Notes: generated by a model from the sequence alone, not told the origin. A stretch of DNA of 64,000 bases from Microglena sp. YARC (GCA_022414725.1 CM039467.1:11802491-11866490), one strand, 5' to 3'. Positions 9,727 through 21,900 are shown, counted from the stretch's first letter. Translations and numbers: made by a program.

Positions 9727-12480
9727 CAGTATACTTAAAGTAGAGCGTAGTAAGAGCGTCAGCGGTTTAGCGCGTGCCCGGCGCGTGGTCGGTCCCTTTT
9801 GGCCCAGCCGCTTGGGGTTTTGGTTCCATATCTTGCTGACCTGTCGCCCAGGTGGCAGCCAGTCTGGGATCTCGATTTCTCGGCGCAGCCACAGGAACGA
9901 TTGCCTCTCTGCCGAGTGCCGACCACCCATCCACCCACCCGTCCAAGGTTACCCGGCCGGTGTCGTTTTCGACCCCTTCTCACTGCTCCTCCGTGAAATT
10001 CTCTTGCATTTCCTGAGCCTAGCCGTTCTGATACCCGAATTTTCCTTCGCACTTCTGCTATTTTCGGTGCTCGCTGCCTGAGTCCCCCGATATTCGACGG
10101 TGTAGCCTCCCTTTGTCCATCTGCCCTAACTCTTTCCCACCGATTTCGCTGCCACTGCCAATAACTTCGCATGCAGCTCCCCCCGTCGCAGCATTCCGTT
10201 GGCCTTCTCCTGTGCTCTCACGCACTCCTGCCAGCTCGCTGGCTGCCTTTCGCTGACGTGGCCAGGGGAGCCGTTTCGAAGTTACCCGTTTCGGAGTTAC
10301 CCGTCTCGGATCTCGATTTCCGACACCTGTCGCTGACGTGGCCACGGGGGTGGTCCTCCTGTCGGTACGACGGGCTCACATGCTAGCCATTTTGGCCCAG
10401 GCATGCCTGCAGGCAGTTGGGTCTTTGGTTTCATATTTTGCTGACCTGTCGCCCAGGCGGCAGCGATTCTCGGATCTCGATTTTCCGACACCTGTCGCTG
10501 ACGTGGCCACGGGGGTGGTCCTCCCGTCGGGCAACGGGCTCAGATGCTAGTCAGTATATTTAAAGTAGAGCGTAGTAAGAGCGTCAGCGGTTTAGCGCGT
10601 GCCCGGCGCGTGGTCGACCCCTTTTGGCCTGGCCGCTTGGGGTTTTGGTTCCATATCTTGCCGACCTGTCGCCCAGGTGGCAGCCAGTCTGGGATCTCGA
10701 TTTCTCGGCGCAGCCACAGGAACGATTGCCTCTCGCTCTGCCGACCACCCATTCACCCACCCGTCCAAGGTTACCCGGCTTGGTGCCCGAATTTTCCTGC
10801 GACCTGTTCACCCCGTGCGCTGCTTTGCGCTGCCCTAATGAAGCCGGTGTCGTTTTCAACTCCTTCTCGCTGCTCTTCCTGGCCCAGCCGTTCAGGTATC
10901 CGAATTTCACTTCGAACTTCAGCTATTTTCGGTGCTCGCTGCCTGATCCTGCGCTCTCACGCACTCCTGCCAGCTCGCTGAGTGCCATTCGCTGACGTGG
11001 CCAGGGGAGCCGTTTCCAAGTTACCCGTTTCGGAGTTACCCGTCTCAGATCTCGATTTTCCGAGACCTGTCCCTAACGTGGCCACGGGGGTGGTCCGCCG
11101 GTCGGGACAACGGGCTTAGATGCTAGTCAGTATATTTAAAGTAGAGCGTAGTAAGAGCGTCAGCGGTTTAGCGCGTGCCCGGCGCGTGGTCGGTCCCTTT
11201 TGGCCCAGCCGCTTGGGGTTTTGGTTCCATATCTTGCTGACCTGTCGCCCAGGTGGCAGCCAGTCTGGGATCTCGATTTCTCGGCGCAGCCACAGGAACG
11301 ATTGCCTCTCTGCCGAGTGCCGACCACCCATCCACCCACCCGTCCAAGGTTACCCGGCCGGTGTCGTTTTCGACCCCTTCTCACTGCTCCTCCGTGAAAT
11401 TCTCTTGCATTTCCTGAGCCTAGCCGTTCTGATACCCGAATTTTCCTTCGCACTTCTGCTATTTTCGGTGCTCGCTGCCTGAGTCCCCCGATATTCGACG
11501 GTGTAGCCTCCCTTTGTCCATCTGCCCTAACTCTTTCCCACCGATTTCGCTGCCACTGCCAATAACTTCGCATGCAGCTCCCCCCGTCGCAGCATTCCGT
11601 TGGCCTTCTCCTGTGCTCTCACGCACTCCTGTCAGCTCGCTGGCTGCCTTTCGCTGACGTGGCCAGGGGAGCCGTTTCGAAGTTACCCGTTTCGGAGTTA
11701 CCCGTCTCGGATCTCGATTTCCGACACCTGTCGCTGACGTGGCCACGGGGGTGGTCCTCCTGTCGGTACGACGGGCTCACATGCTAGCCATTTTGGCCCA
11801 GGCATGCCTGCAGGCAGTTGGGTCTTTGGTTTCGTATTTTGCTGACCTGTCGCCCAGGCGGCAGCGATTCTCGGATCTCGATTTTCCGACACCTGTCGCT
11901 GACGTGGCCACGGGGGTGGTCCTCCCGTCGGGCAACGGGCACTGATGGCATTGGCCGAGTGCCGACCTTCCATCCACCCACCCGTCCAAGGTTACCCGGC
12001 TTGAGTGGTGCCCAAATTTTCCTGCGACCTGTTCACCCCGTGCGCTGCTTTGCGCTGCTCTAATGAAGCCGGTGTCGTTTTCAACTCCTTCTCGCTGCTC
12101 TTCCTGGCCCAGCCGTTCTGATACCCGAATTTTCCTTCGCACTTCTGCTATTTTCGGTGCTCTCTGCTTGAGCCGCCCGATATTCAACGGTGTAGCCTCC
12201 CTTTGTTCATCTACCCAAACTCTTTCCCACAATTTTCGCTGCCCCTGTCAATAACTTCGCATGCAACTCCCCCCGTCGCAGCATTCCCTTGGCCTTCTCC
12301 TGCTCTCACGCAATCTTGCCCGCTCGCTACCTGCCAATCGCTGACGTGGCCAGGGGCAGTGGTTTCGGGATAACCCGTTACGGAGTTACCCGTTTTCGGA
12401 TCTCGATTTTCCGAGACGTGTCGCTGACGTGGCCACGGGGGTGGTCCTCCCGTCGGTACGACGGGCTCAGATGCTAGTTA
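9727..12480. repeat. Two large tandem copies (1401-bp period) with an internal shorter copy
   Basis: The start CAGTAT(A/T)(C/T)TTAAAGTAGAGCG occurs at 9727, 10552 and 11128. The segment 9727-10535 is nearly identical to 11128-11936 at an offset of 1401 bp. The shorter copy 10552-11127 resembles the tail 11937-12480. Submodules ending GCTGACGTGGCCACGGGGGT occur many times. Open frames on both strands repeat with the period and do not resemble known proteins, so I treat the block as non-coding. Confidence 0.85.
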
Positions 12481-12644
12481 TTGTTACGTCCTCCCCTACG
12501 TTCTACGACTGGCAGCAGTAACTTCCTACCAAGTCCTTTGACCCAGGCCAGCTAGGGCTACGTACCGCCCGGCATTGCCCTAGTGCTATGCCCTCCCAAG
12601 TCCTGCCATCTAGATCTGGTTTGCAGGACTGCTTAGCTTGCAGC

Positions 12645-12701
12645 CCTCGACGCCACTGCCCTATTAGGGGGCAGCGTCGCCGATGTACTGCTAAGTACCG
12701 C
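12645..12701. repeat. Fifth copy of the LINE 3' hairpin module
   Basis: CCCTCGACGCCACTGCCCTA followed by TTAGGGGGCAGCG, TCGCCG and TACTGCTAAGTACC repeats the module at 9430-9703. Its position just inside the proposed right border, with the 1.4-kb repeats in between, suggests those repeats expanded inside the LINE 3' region. Confidence 0.65.
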
Positions 12702-12771
12702 CTGACTTTTCAGTTGTTTTCACTGTCTTCTACTCATTGTAACAATATTCTTTTTTGAAGTCCTTAGGTCC

Positions 12772-14465
12772 GACTTAGATGCAAGCGCTGAATGATTGAA
12801 GGGCATGAACGTCGAATTCCCAGAAGCCCAATCTGGCGTCTATTTTTTTCGTCCTGCGTCTTGCGACCTTCGACTCCCCTCCCCTTCCCGATTGCGACAT
12901 GGCTGCCCTTGCCTAGGTTCTGCGAACTGCCTTCCCGCCTGTCTTCGCTCAGTTTAACCCTTGGGCCGACCACCGCAGGGGCCCTTAGGGCACCCTACTA
13001 TTTTCAGATTAAGTTGTCTTTATGCCCTGAAAACACCTTAAACAGTTAAAAACCACAGTATGTAGATACCAGCTCCTCAGCCAAGTTGCAGTCTTGCAGT
13101 ATGGCCCATATATAAATGAACACCATGTGATGCCTATTGGGAGCGAACTGCACGAACTCTGCGAAACAGGTCCTGCCAGTGCACCACCATTTCTCAGAAA
13201 GGCCTTACGGGCCAGGGACAGTTGCAGCGTGAAATTAGGCCATGCATCATCACGAATCATTCACCGGAAAATGGGATTCGTACTTTCCCAGGCACTGGTT
13301 CTACATCTCGTAGCAGTGGCATGCGGTTAGCACCCATCAGAATGACCTACTATGAAGCGGTTAGATAACTGCGCGCCCTGGAGCTCCTTGTCCAATTCTG
13401 TTTTAAGGCCCCCCAATGATCCAACACGCTCAGTGAGACAAGTTCTCAGAGCGTGTCGCAAGCGACACGTGAAAACGCTTTAGAAGTCACCGGCAAGGAG
13501 TTTCGAAAGTAGTGGAGAAAGTAGCTACTCGTAGGGAACTACTTTTTCCCCCCTCAAACATTGAACAACTTTTACGAAGGATCTTGACCGCTGCGATGCT
13601 GATAACTCAAATCATGCGCACTCCAACTATGAGCCAAATGGGTGCGGAGGTGCCATGTATTGTTCAAACGCCTGGGCGGAGGCACGGAGAGACGGACAGA
13701 TGGAGAGACGGCGGAGAGAGACACGGGGGGACACTTAGGGCTTCAGCCCCTGGGGGGTCCAGAGGGGGCTAAAGCGAAAACTTGCGATTTATAGGAGAGT
13801 TGAACCCATTCGATGCATCAGGGAGTTGTTTTTGAGACGTGCCCGCCTGGGGCCCCAGCTGGGGGCGTGCATGCGGCGCGAGCATGTACCTCTTATTACT
13901 ATGGCCCGCTGCCTGTGTTCGGCCGATCGCGATCGCTACTTTATGCACTACTTCACTGCGAAAGTTACTATCGATGACAATTATGAGCGGTTATGAGTCA
14001 TAACTTGACGTCATCAAGCTCACTCGAGGAGCGACAGAAATATCGCGCCCTGTACTCTTCCCTGGCAAAACGCGAATGTCTTCTGCACCTATCCCAAAAT
14101 ACTAGTACGGAGCCCGTCGTGCCGACGGAATTCCGACGGATTATCACCCAATGCCCAATAGACCCATTTCTCCAGAGCTCCTCTTCAGCTTTCTCATAAC
14201 ACTGCTGATGCTCGTGTCCCGTGCTTGACGGCCACTGCCGCGCGACATTTTCAAGGAATATGCTGTTGAATGAAGTCCTTATGCAACGCTTCTTCCCTTG
14301 ATGCCCATATCAGAAGTTCGCTTTGCACTCTTAGTTCTTCTCATTGTTCGCAATTATGTTAGTTCTGCTGGGAGCTTGGCCCTAGAGGCGTGTCCGTGCG
14401 AGCAAGCGAGGATAGACTAACGGTGGCTGCGTGATTATCGCCCTCGTGGGTATTCGGAGAAGAGC
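12772..14465. other. No gene recognised
   Basis: Apart from the dispersed repeat at 13676-13777, this 1.7-kb stretch holds no coding sequence, RNA gene or element that I can support. Short frames such as those near 13094-13330 have no recognisable features. Confidence 0.4.
13676..13777. repeat. Dispersed repeat, copy 1
   Basis: The sequence GACGGACAGATGG, GGCGGAGAGAGACACGGGGG, ACTTAGGGCTT, CCCCTGGGGGGTCCA and GGGGGCTAAAG is found again in the same order at 60911-61018. Two copies 47 kb apart, one in an intron, mark an interspersed family of about 105 bp. No ends or target duplications were found. Confidence 0.75.
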
Positions 14466-14627
14466 ATGGAGCTCAACGAGGCGCTGGTGCGTGAGGCTCT
14501 GGAATCCCAGGCTAAAACTTCGCGAAGGAAGATGCCTTACTACGTTTATTCTTCTGCTCTTTATGCTGTTCTTTCCGATTGCCTTGCCCCCCCGACAAAC
14601 TTGCCAGAATTGAACGAATTGGATTGA
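14466..14627 (+). CDS. Possible first coding exon (uncertain)
   Basis: An ATG-started frame of 53 codons begins MELNEALVREALESQ, continues with a basic KTSRRK stretch, and has a protein-like composition (YYVYSSALYAVLSD). It stops at 14625 after LPELNELD. A direct repeat of TTGAACGAATTG sits exactly there. Without that duplication the frame would run on as NPDALT to a possible donor ACG|GTGTATG near 14656, in phase 0, which would suit the next exon. It may be exon 1 of the 5-phosphatase gene, damaged by a 14-bp duplication or an assembly slip. It may also be chance. Confidence 0.3.
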   Translation: MELNEALVREALESQAKTSRRKMPYYVYSSALYAVLSDCLAPPTNLPELNELD

Positions 14628-14923
14628 ACGAATTGAACCCCGATGCACTCACGGTGTATGCCGCGCATGGAGCATTGCGAGGGTGGAGGCATTGCTGGAG
14701 CCACATCACCTTCTGAAACCATCTAGAGAGCGCGGGCAGCTAGCTTCAAACAGGCTCATCTGAAACCTATCTGCATGCGTGATGCATGCTGCTCCTTACC
14801 TCCTCCTAGTCTTTGCCACTGTCGACATTTGTGCCTGATGCTCGTTAACCACCTGCGCACTGCTAGACCTAGCCTAGCTCTACTTGCTCAACCTCACTCT
14901 CCCACTTATGTTCATTTCCACAG

Positions 14924-15070
14924 GTGCAAGATGCAACCCATACCAAACCAAACCAAACCAAACCAAACCAAACCAAACCAAACCAACCTTACCCAACCCA
15001 ATTTCAACAGCTGCAAGAAGCAATTAAGTTGGTGGATTCTTTGCTAGAGGAAGTGAAGGCTGGGAACCCG
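14924..15070 (+). CDS. Exon: KPNQ repeat then amphipathic helix (5-phosphatase gene, N-terminal)
   Basis: The acceptor TTCCACAG at 14923 gives the frame VQDATHTKPNQ... with a coding (CCAAA)n repeat, then LQEAIKLVDSLLEEVKAGNP, ending at the donor GTATGTAG (15071) in phase 0. A second acceptor TTCAACAG at 15010 starts directly at LQEAIKL in the same frame, so the repeat may be intronic. The two acceptors and the bases after them (CAGGTGCAAGATGCAA and CAGCTGCAAGAAGCAA) are duplicates of each other. The helix part is the better-supported coding sequence. Confidence 0.55.
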
Positions 15071-15127
15071 GTATGTAGACACTTCTTTGTTTGCGTGTGT
15101 TTGTTTGCATGTTTGTGAGTCCGTTTC

Positions 15128-15176
<49 letters not shown>

Positions 15177-15501
15177 CTTGTCTTGTTTAGTCTAGTCCAG
15201 CCTAGTCTAGTCTAGTCTAGTCTAGTCTAGTCTTGTCCAGTTCAGTGTAGTCCAGTCCAGTCCAGTTTAGTGTAGTCCAGTCCAGTCCAGTCCAGTTTGG
15301 TGTAGTCCAGTCCAGTCCAGTCCAGTTTAGTGTAGTCCAGTCCAGTCCAGTCCAGTTTAGTGTAGTCCAGTCCAGTCCAGTCCAGTCTAGTAAGTCTAGT
15401 CTAGTCCAGTCTAGTCTAGTCCAGTCCAGTCTAGTCCAGTCCAGTCCAGTCTATAGTCTATAGTCTACATTCTATCGTCTATGGCCTATAGTCTATAGTC
15501 G

Positions 15502-15532
<31 letters not shown>

Positions 15533-15593
15533 TTGCCCCCCACACCGACGCCCACCCTGCATGCGTTTGTAACATATGTTCCCTGGATTGCAG
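15071..15593 (+). repeat. Intron of simple repeats
   Basis: The intron is made of (CTTG)n near 15131-15180, (TCTAG)n and (TCCAG)n blocks at 15180-15450, (TATAG)n near 15452-15500 and (GTCT)n near 15505-15530. It ends with the acceptor GATTGCAG at 15593. Confidence 0.85.
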
Positions 15594-16451
15594 ATACCTG
15601 CATGGCTACCTAGTCTCACCTCGCCACCAAATGACCCTTGGGCGAAGAATGAATCAGACCAAGAGGATTACACACGCCTACCCATGGCACCCACCTCTGA
15701 CTACGGCCATACTGTCAAGGGGCTGTCTTCGGAGGATGCCAATCTGTTTGGCAACAGCGGACCCACCGCATACCAGCGGGTGGGGCATGGCCAACCTGGG
15801 ATAAGTCCCCATGCAACTGCGCATGTGGTCAGTTATGCCGCAGCTCCCCTCCTTCCAAGTAAACTGGCAGCGGAGAGCATGACAGAAGCTAGAAGTGCAG
15901 CCCATGCCGCTCCACATGAAGCTAGCTATGGAATTAGTGCCTCGCAAGTATATCCCAACACCGCTAGTGCTGTGTACCTAAATGGCCTCACGCCAGTTGT
16001 CAACGGGGTGTTTAGTGAATCTAGTGTGCAGCAGGCATACAGTCCCACCGGCACTGCACTACCCCAGCCTGAGCCCCCCTCACCAACGACAGCGTATGAC
16101 AGTGTGGCAAGACTCCAGGCTGGCATTCATGCCCTGTATCATGATACCAGCCCTTTAAACTCTGGAAGTTTTGCTGATGCCCTCCAAGAGAGGAGGATAT
16201 GCGAAGAGAGGGGGATATGCGAAGAAAAGGGGATTAGCGAAGAGGGGATGGATAGCGGCTCATGCGCTATATACGATATGAATGGAGCTGCAGGAATGGC
16301 CAGGACAACCTCCAACGAGTCTGACACGTCATATAGCTATTTTAAGGGGGGTGCTTTAAAAGCCATACCTCCAGCAGCCTTGGGCACCCAGCCGTACCAA
16401 CTGAGCTCAGAACAGGATCAAAAGTTGAAGGCTGCCATGGAGAAGAGAATG
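15594..16451 (+). CDS. Large N-terminal exon, low-complexity, 286 codons
   Basis: The exon opens after ATTGCAG and reads IPAWLPSLTSPPNDPW, fully open and phase 0 at both ends, closing at KRM before the donor GTATGTGC (16452). The protein is rich in Ser, Ala, Pro and Gly and looks disordered, with no domain I recognise. A short coding repeat at about 16190-16250 gives three variants of R-x-I-C-E-E. Base composition and codon use differ sharply from the simple repeats on both sides. The donor itself flows directly into the GGGCAT-type array of the next intron. Confidence 0.8.
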
Positions 16452-19400
16452 GTATGTGCATGTGCATGGGCATGTGAATGGGCATGTGCATGGGCATAAG
16501 CATGAACATAGGCATAAGCATGGGCATAAGCATGGGCATGGGCATGTGCATGGCCATAAGCATGGGCATGAGCATGGGCATGTGAATGGGCATAAGCACG
16601 GGCATGTGCATGGGCATAAGCATGGGCATGTGCATGGGCATAAGGGTGGGCATGGGCATGTGAATGGGCATGTGCATGGGCATGGGCATATGGGTGCATT
16701 GGCATGGCATAACATGTGAATGGGCGGGCATGGGCATGGGCATGGGCAATGGCCAATGGGTGGGCATGGGCATGTGAATGGGCATGGGCATGGCATGGGC
16801 ATGGGCATGTGCATGGGCATAAGGGTGGCATGTGCATGGGCATGTGAATGGGCATGTGCATGGGCATGCATGGGCATGTGCAAAGCATGGGCATGGGCAT
16901 GGGCATGTGCATGTGCATGGCATGGATGCAATGGGCATAAGCATGCATGGAATGCATGTGGCATAAGGGCATGGCATGTGGAATGTGGGCACATGGGTGG
17001 GCATGGGTATGGGCATACGCATGGGCATGGGCATGGGCATAAGCATGGGCATGTGTATGGGAATGTGAATGGGGCTGTTCATGGGCATAAGCATGGGCAT
17101 GGGCATGTGAATGGGCATGGGCATAAGCATGGGCATGGGCATATGAATGGGCATGGGCATAAGCATGGGCATGGGCATGTGTATGGGAATGTGAATGGGG
17201 CTGTGCATGGGCATAAGCATGGGCATGTGCATGGGCATAAGCATGGGCATGAGCATGTGCATGGGCATAAGCATGGGCATGAGCATGTGCATGGGCATGG
17301 GCATAAGCATGGGCATGGGCATGGGCATGTGAATGGGCATGTGCATGGGCATAGCTTGGCGCTATGGGCATGTGAATGGCATACGCATGGGAATGGGCAT
17401 GTGCATGTGCATGTGCATGGGCATGGGCATGTGAATGGGCATGTTCATGGGCATAAGCATGGACATGTGAATGGGCATGTGAAATGGGCAATATGGCATG
17501 CGGGATAAGCATGGGCATGTGAATGGGCATGGCATGGCATAAGCATGGGCATGGAGCATATGTGCATGTGAGCGCATGGGGCATGGCTGATGGCATGCAT
17601 GGGCCATGGGGCATGTGCATGGGCATAAGCATGGCGCAACTGGGCATGTGAATGGGCCATGGCATTATGTGCATGATAAGCATGTCAGGTGTATGGGAAT
17701 GTGAATGGGCATGGGCTTAGCATGCGGATGCATGTGTAATGGGATTGGTCGTAATGCGTGGTTGGCTTATGGCCATGAGGGGCTGTGCAATGGGCATAAG
17801 CATATGCATGGGCATGGCATGGTGAATGGCATGTGATGGGGGCATAAGCATGGCATGAAGCATGTGCATGTGCATGGGCATAAGCATGTCGCCATGGGCA
17901 TGGGCATAGTGAATGGCATGTGCATGTCTAAGTATGTGAATGGGCATGAGCACGGCATGGGCATAAGCATGTTGGTCATGTGCTATGTGGTGGGGGCGCA
18001 TAGGTGCATGTAGGCATAGGACATGTGAATGCCAGGCTGGCATAACATGGACATTGTATGCTATGGTAAATGGGAATGTGAATGGGGCGGCTGTGGGCAT
18101 GCGCGATCGCAGATGGGCAAAGCATGCATGGCATGTAATGGGCATGAGCATTGGAACATAGCATGTGCATGTGCATGGGCATGTGAATGGGCAGTGCATT
18201 GGGCATAAGCATGGGGGGCATGTGCATGGGCATGTGCTGGGCAGCATATGGGAATGGGCTAGCCGGTATAGCATGGCATAAGCATGGGCATAAAGCCATG
18301 GGCATGCATGAAGCGATGGCATCAAGCATGGGCATGCCGGTAGGGTAAGCAATGGCAGTAAGCATGCAATGGGCTGGGCATGAATGGGCATACGCGTAGC
18401 ATGGATAAGCATGGGCATAGGTTTGCATGGGCATAAGCCATGGGCATGTGCATGGGCACGTGAATGGGCATGTGAATGGGCATGTGCATGGGCATGTGAA
18501 TGGGCATGGGCATACGCATGGGCATGGGCATACGCTAGGCATAAGAAAAAGGCATGGGCATGAGCATGACAGCATGGGCATGGGTCATAAGCATGTGCAT
18601 GGCATGTGCATGGGCAGCGTGAATGGGCATGTGAATGTTTCATGTGCATGGGCATGTGCATGCATAAAGCCACGGGCATGCGCATGTGCATGGGGCATAA
18701 GCAGGTGGGCATGGTGGGCATAAGGCCATGGGTGCATGCATGCTTATGGGGCAAACTGGGGCATGTGAAATGAGTGGGCATGGGCATGAAGCATGGGCAG
18801 GCAATGCATGGGCATGGCATGGGCACGCATGCGTATGGGCATGTAAAAAAAGTGGCCCCCCCCCCCCCATAGTGCTGATGTGAATGGCATGTGCATGGGC
18901 ATGGGCGCATAAGCATGGGCATGGGTGTGCATGAACATGTGGTAGCGATAAGAATGTGTGGTGCCATGGGCATGGGGCATTGACAGGGAGATTGGGCATG
19001 GCAAAGCATGGGCATGGCATGGGCATCGCATGGGCTGAGGGCATAACATGGGCATGGGCATGGGTAGCATGGGCATAAGGCATGGCATACGCATATAAGC
19101 ATGGGCATGCATGCATGCATAAGCATGGGCATGTGCATGGGCATGATTGGGGGCATGTGCATGCGCATGGGATGTGCATGGGCATGTGCATGGGCGTAAG
19201 CACGGGCATTTGTGCATGGGGGTGCATAAGCATGGGCATGTGCATGGGCATAAGGTGGGCATGTGACAATGTGATGGGCATGGCATAAGCATTGGCATTC
19301 GGGGCTCATGAAAAAATGAAGCATGGGCATGGGCATAACGCGTAAGCATGGGCATAAAATCACCTAGCATGGGCACAAGATGAGCATAAGCATGAGGCAT

Positions 19401-19460
19401 GGCGCATGGGTATCATATCAGGGCATGGGGCCATAGGCATGCGGCATGAGCATGGGATTG
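16452..19460 (+). repeat. (GGGCAT/GTGCAT/AAGCAT)n hexanucleotide array in intron
   Basis: From the splice donor onward the sequence is 6-bp units such as GGGCAT, GTGCAT, AAGCAT and GTGAAT. The first kilobase keeps the 6-bp period. From about 17.5 kb single-base gains and losses become common, which looks like uncorrected long-read sequence or old decay. Long His/Ala/Met or Pro/Met frames on either strand are products of the period and not genes. Confidence 0.9.
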
Positions 19461-21300
19461 AGCATATGGTAGCATGGGGAATAAGCATGGGGAATAAGCC
19501 TGAGCAAAAGCATAGGCATGAGCATGGGCATAAGCATAAGCATAGGAATAATCATGGCCCATAAGCATAAGCATATTGCATTGGATAAGCATAAGCATGG
19601 GAATAGGCAGGGGAATAAGCATACACATGTAAGTATAAGCATGGGCATACGCATGGGAAAAAGCATAAGCATGGGAATGGGCATAAGCATGGGAATAAGC
19701 ATAACTTTAAGCATGGGAATAAGCATACGCATGGGAATAAGCATACGCATGGGAATAAGTATAAGCATGGGCATACGCATGGGAAAAAAGCATGGGATAA
19801 TCATAAGCATCAGGAATTAGCATACTCGCATCGTTGAGGGAATAAGTATAAGCATGGGCATTCGTATGGGCATAAGCATGGGAATAAGTATAAGCATGGG
19901 CATACGCATGGGAATAAGTATAAGTTTGGACACAAGCATACGTTTCAGCATGTGAATAAGCATAAGGATGGGAATAAGTATAAGCGTCCACGGGCATATG
20001 CGTGGGTGCTAGCATAAGTTTAAGCATGGGAATAAGCATGGGCATAAGCATAAGCATAAGCATGGGAATGGGCATAAGCATGGGAATACGATAATTAAAG
20101 CATGGGCATACGCATGGGAATAAGCATAAGCATGGGAATAAGCATAACTTGAAGCATGGGAATAAATATAAGCATGGGAATAAATATATGCATGGGAATA
20201 AGCATAAGCATGGGCATAAGCATGGGCATAAGCATGGGAATAAGCATAACTTGAAGCATGGGAATAAACATAAGCATGGGAATTAGCATGGAATACAGCA
20301 TAAGCATGGGAAGCATAACTTAATTGAAGCATGGGATATGAAATATATGCATGGGAATTTAGCATGGGAATAAGCATAAGCATGGAATAAGCATGGAATA
20401 AGCATAAACTTGAAGCAGGGAATAAATATAAGCATGGGAAAGTTTAGCATGGGTAATAAGCATAAAGCATGGAATAAGTATAAGCGTGGGCATAAGCATA
20501 AGTTGAAGCATGGGAATAAGCATGGGAATAAGTATAAGCATGGGCATAAGCATAAGTTGAAGCATGGGAATAAGCATGGGAATAAGCATGGCATAAAGCA
20601 TAAAGTTGAAGCCATGGGAAATAAGCATGGGCATAGCATAAGCATACGCGAAAGCATGGGATTAAGCATGGGAATAAGTATGAGCATAAGCATGGGAGTA
20701 AGCATGACCATGGGCATAAGCATAAGCATAAGCATGGGAATAAGCATGACCATGGGCATTAGCATGGGCATAAGCATGGGAATAAGCATGACAATGGACA
20801 TAAGCATGGGAATAAGCATGACAATGGACATAAGCATGGGAATAAGCATGACAATGGACATAAGCATGGGAATAAGCATGGCCATGGGCATAAGCACAAA
20901 TAAACGCATGGGCATAAGCATGGGAATAAGCATGACCATGGGCATTAGCATGGGCATAAGCATGGGAATAAGCATGACAATGGACATAAGCATGGGAATA
21001 AGCATGACAATGGACATAAGCATGGGAATAAGCATGGCCATGGGCATAAGCACAAATAAACGCATGGGCATAAGCATGGGAATAAGCATGACCATGGGCA
21101 TTAGCATGGGCATAAGCATGGGAATAAGCATGACAATGGACATAAGCATGGGAACAAGCATGAATATGGACATAAGCATGGGAATAAGCATGGCCATGGG
21201 CATAAGCACAAATAAACGCATGGGCATAAGCATGGGAATAAGCATGACCATGGGCATGAGCATGGGCATAAGCAAAAGCATGGGTATAAGCATAAGCATG
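19461..21300 (+). repeat. (AAGCATGGGAAT)n array with a higher-order unit
   Basis: Units of AAGCAT, GGGAAT and GGGCAT dominate. From about 20660 to 21280 a larger unit appears: ACAATGGACATAAGCATGGG units, then GGCCATGGGCATAAGCAC, then AAATAAACGCATGGG. It is repeated three times with a period of 130-190 bp. This is a higher-order arrangement built on the 6-bp base. Confidence 0.85.
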
Positions 21301-21402
21301 CAATGCAAGGCTCCCGAGCACCTCTCTATACACACAAGTGAAGTGGCTACTTAAGCTGGCCTACAGAAATCTGGAATAAAATGAAAACTGTCCATGTCCA
21401 TT

Positions 21403-21900
21403 GAAAGTGATCATGGAGTCCAGAACAGAGATACCGGTTGGCAGCGCTCCCAAGCGCCCAAGCAGCTACTCAACATGGCCTACAGAAATCTGGAATAAAA
21501 TGAAAACTGTCCATGTGCATTGAAAGTGATCATGGAGTCCAGAACAGAGATACCAGTTGGCAGCGCTCCCAAGCGCCCAAGCAGCTACTCAACATGGCCT
21601 ACAGAAATCTGAAAAAATACAAAAAATGTTCATGTGCATTGAAAGTGATCATGGAGTCCAGAACAGAGATACCGGTTGGCAGCGCTCCCAAGCGCCCAAG
21701 CAGCTACTCAACATGGCCTACTGAAATCTGAAATAAAAGAAAAGCGAACTGTTTTTGTGATTTGCAGGAGATCATGGAGTCCAGAACAGAGATACCGGTT
21801 GGCAACGTCCCAAGCGCCCAAGTAACTATTCAACCTGGCCTACAGAAATCTGAAAACTGTCATTGTGCTTTGCAGGAGATCATGGGGTCCATGACAGACA
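21403..21900 (+). repeat. Five tandem copies of acceptor plus exon start (about 119-bp unit)
   Basis: GATCATGG(A/G)GTCCA recurs at about 21409, 21528, 21648, 21770 and 21878. The first three copies carry TTGAAAGTGATC, while the last two carry a good acceptor, TTTGCAG|GAGATC. The copies continue with GAACAGAGATACCGGTTGGC and CAAGCGCCCAAGCAGC, so the array iterates the intron end and the beginning of the exon at 21876. Confidence 0.85.

Larger units (their letters stand above)
4748..12771 (+). mobile_element. Degenerate L1-like LINE with target site duplication
   Basis: A non-LTR retrotransposon with an ORF1 remnant followed by an endonuclease, reverse transcriptase and zinc-knuckle ORF2 on the plus strand. 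The proposed borders are a direct repeat, TGAAGTCCTCAGGTCC at 4748-4763 and TGAAGTCCTTAGGTCC at 12756-12771, matching 15 of 16. Such a length is normal for target-primed reverse transcription. The 3' part (9372-12755) is unusually long and is built of hairpins and tandem copies. There is no poly-A tail; the end is T-rich (TATTCTTTTT). Frameshifts and stops show that the copy is dead. The borders are an inference. An alternative is a shorter LINE ending near 9720 next to an unrelated tandem block. Confidence 0.6.

Noticed and set aside
9727..12480. Overlapping frames of 60-150 codons on both strands as genes
   Set aside because: They repeat with the 1.4-kb tandem period, occur on both strands at once, and show no known motif.
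16342..19400. Long Met/Pro/His/Ala/Cys-rich frames on both strands
   Set aside because: They are translations of a 6-bp repeat, open in several frames at once, with no start, stop or domain logic.
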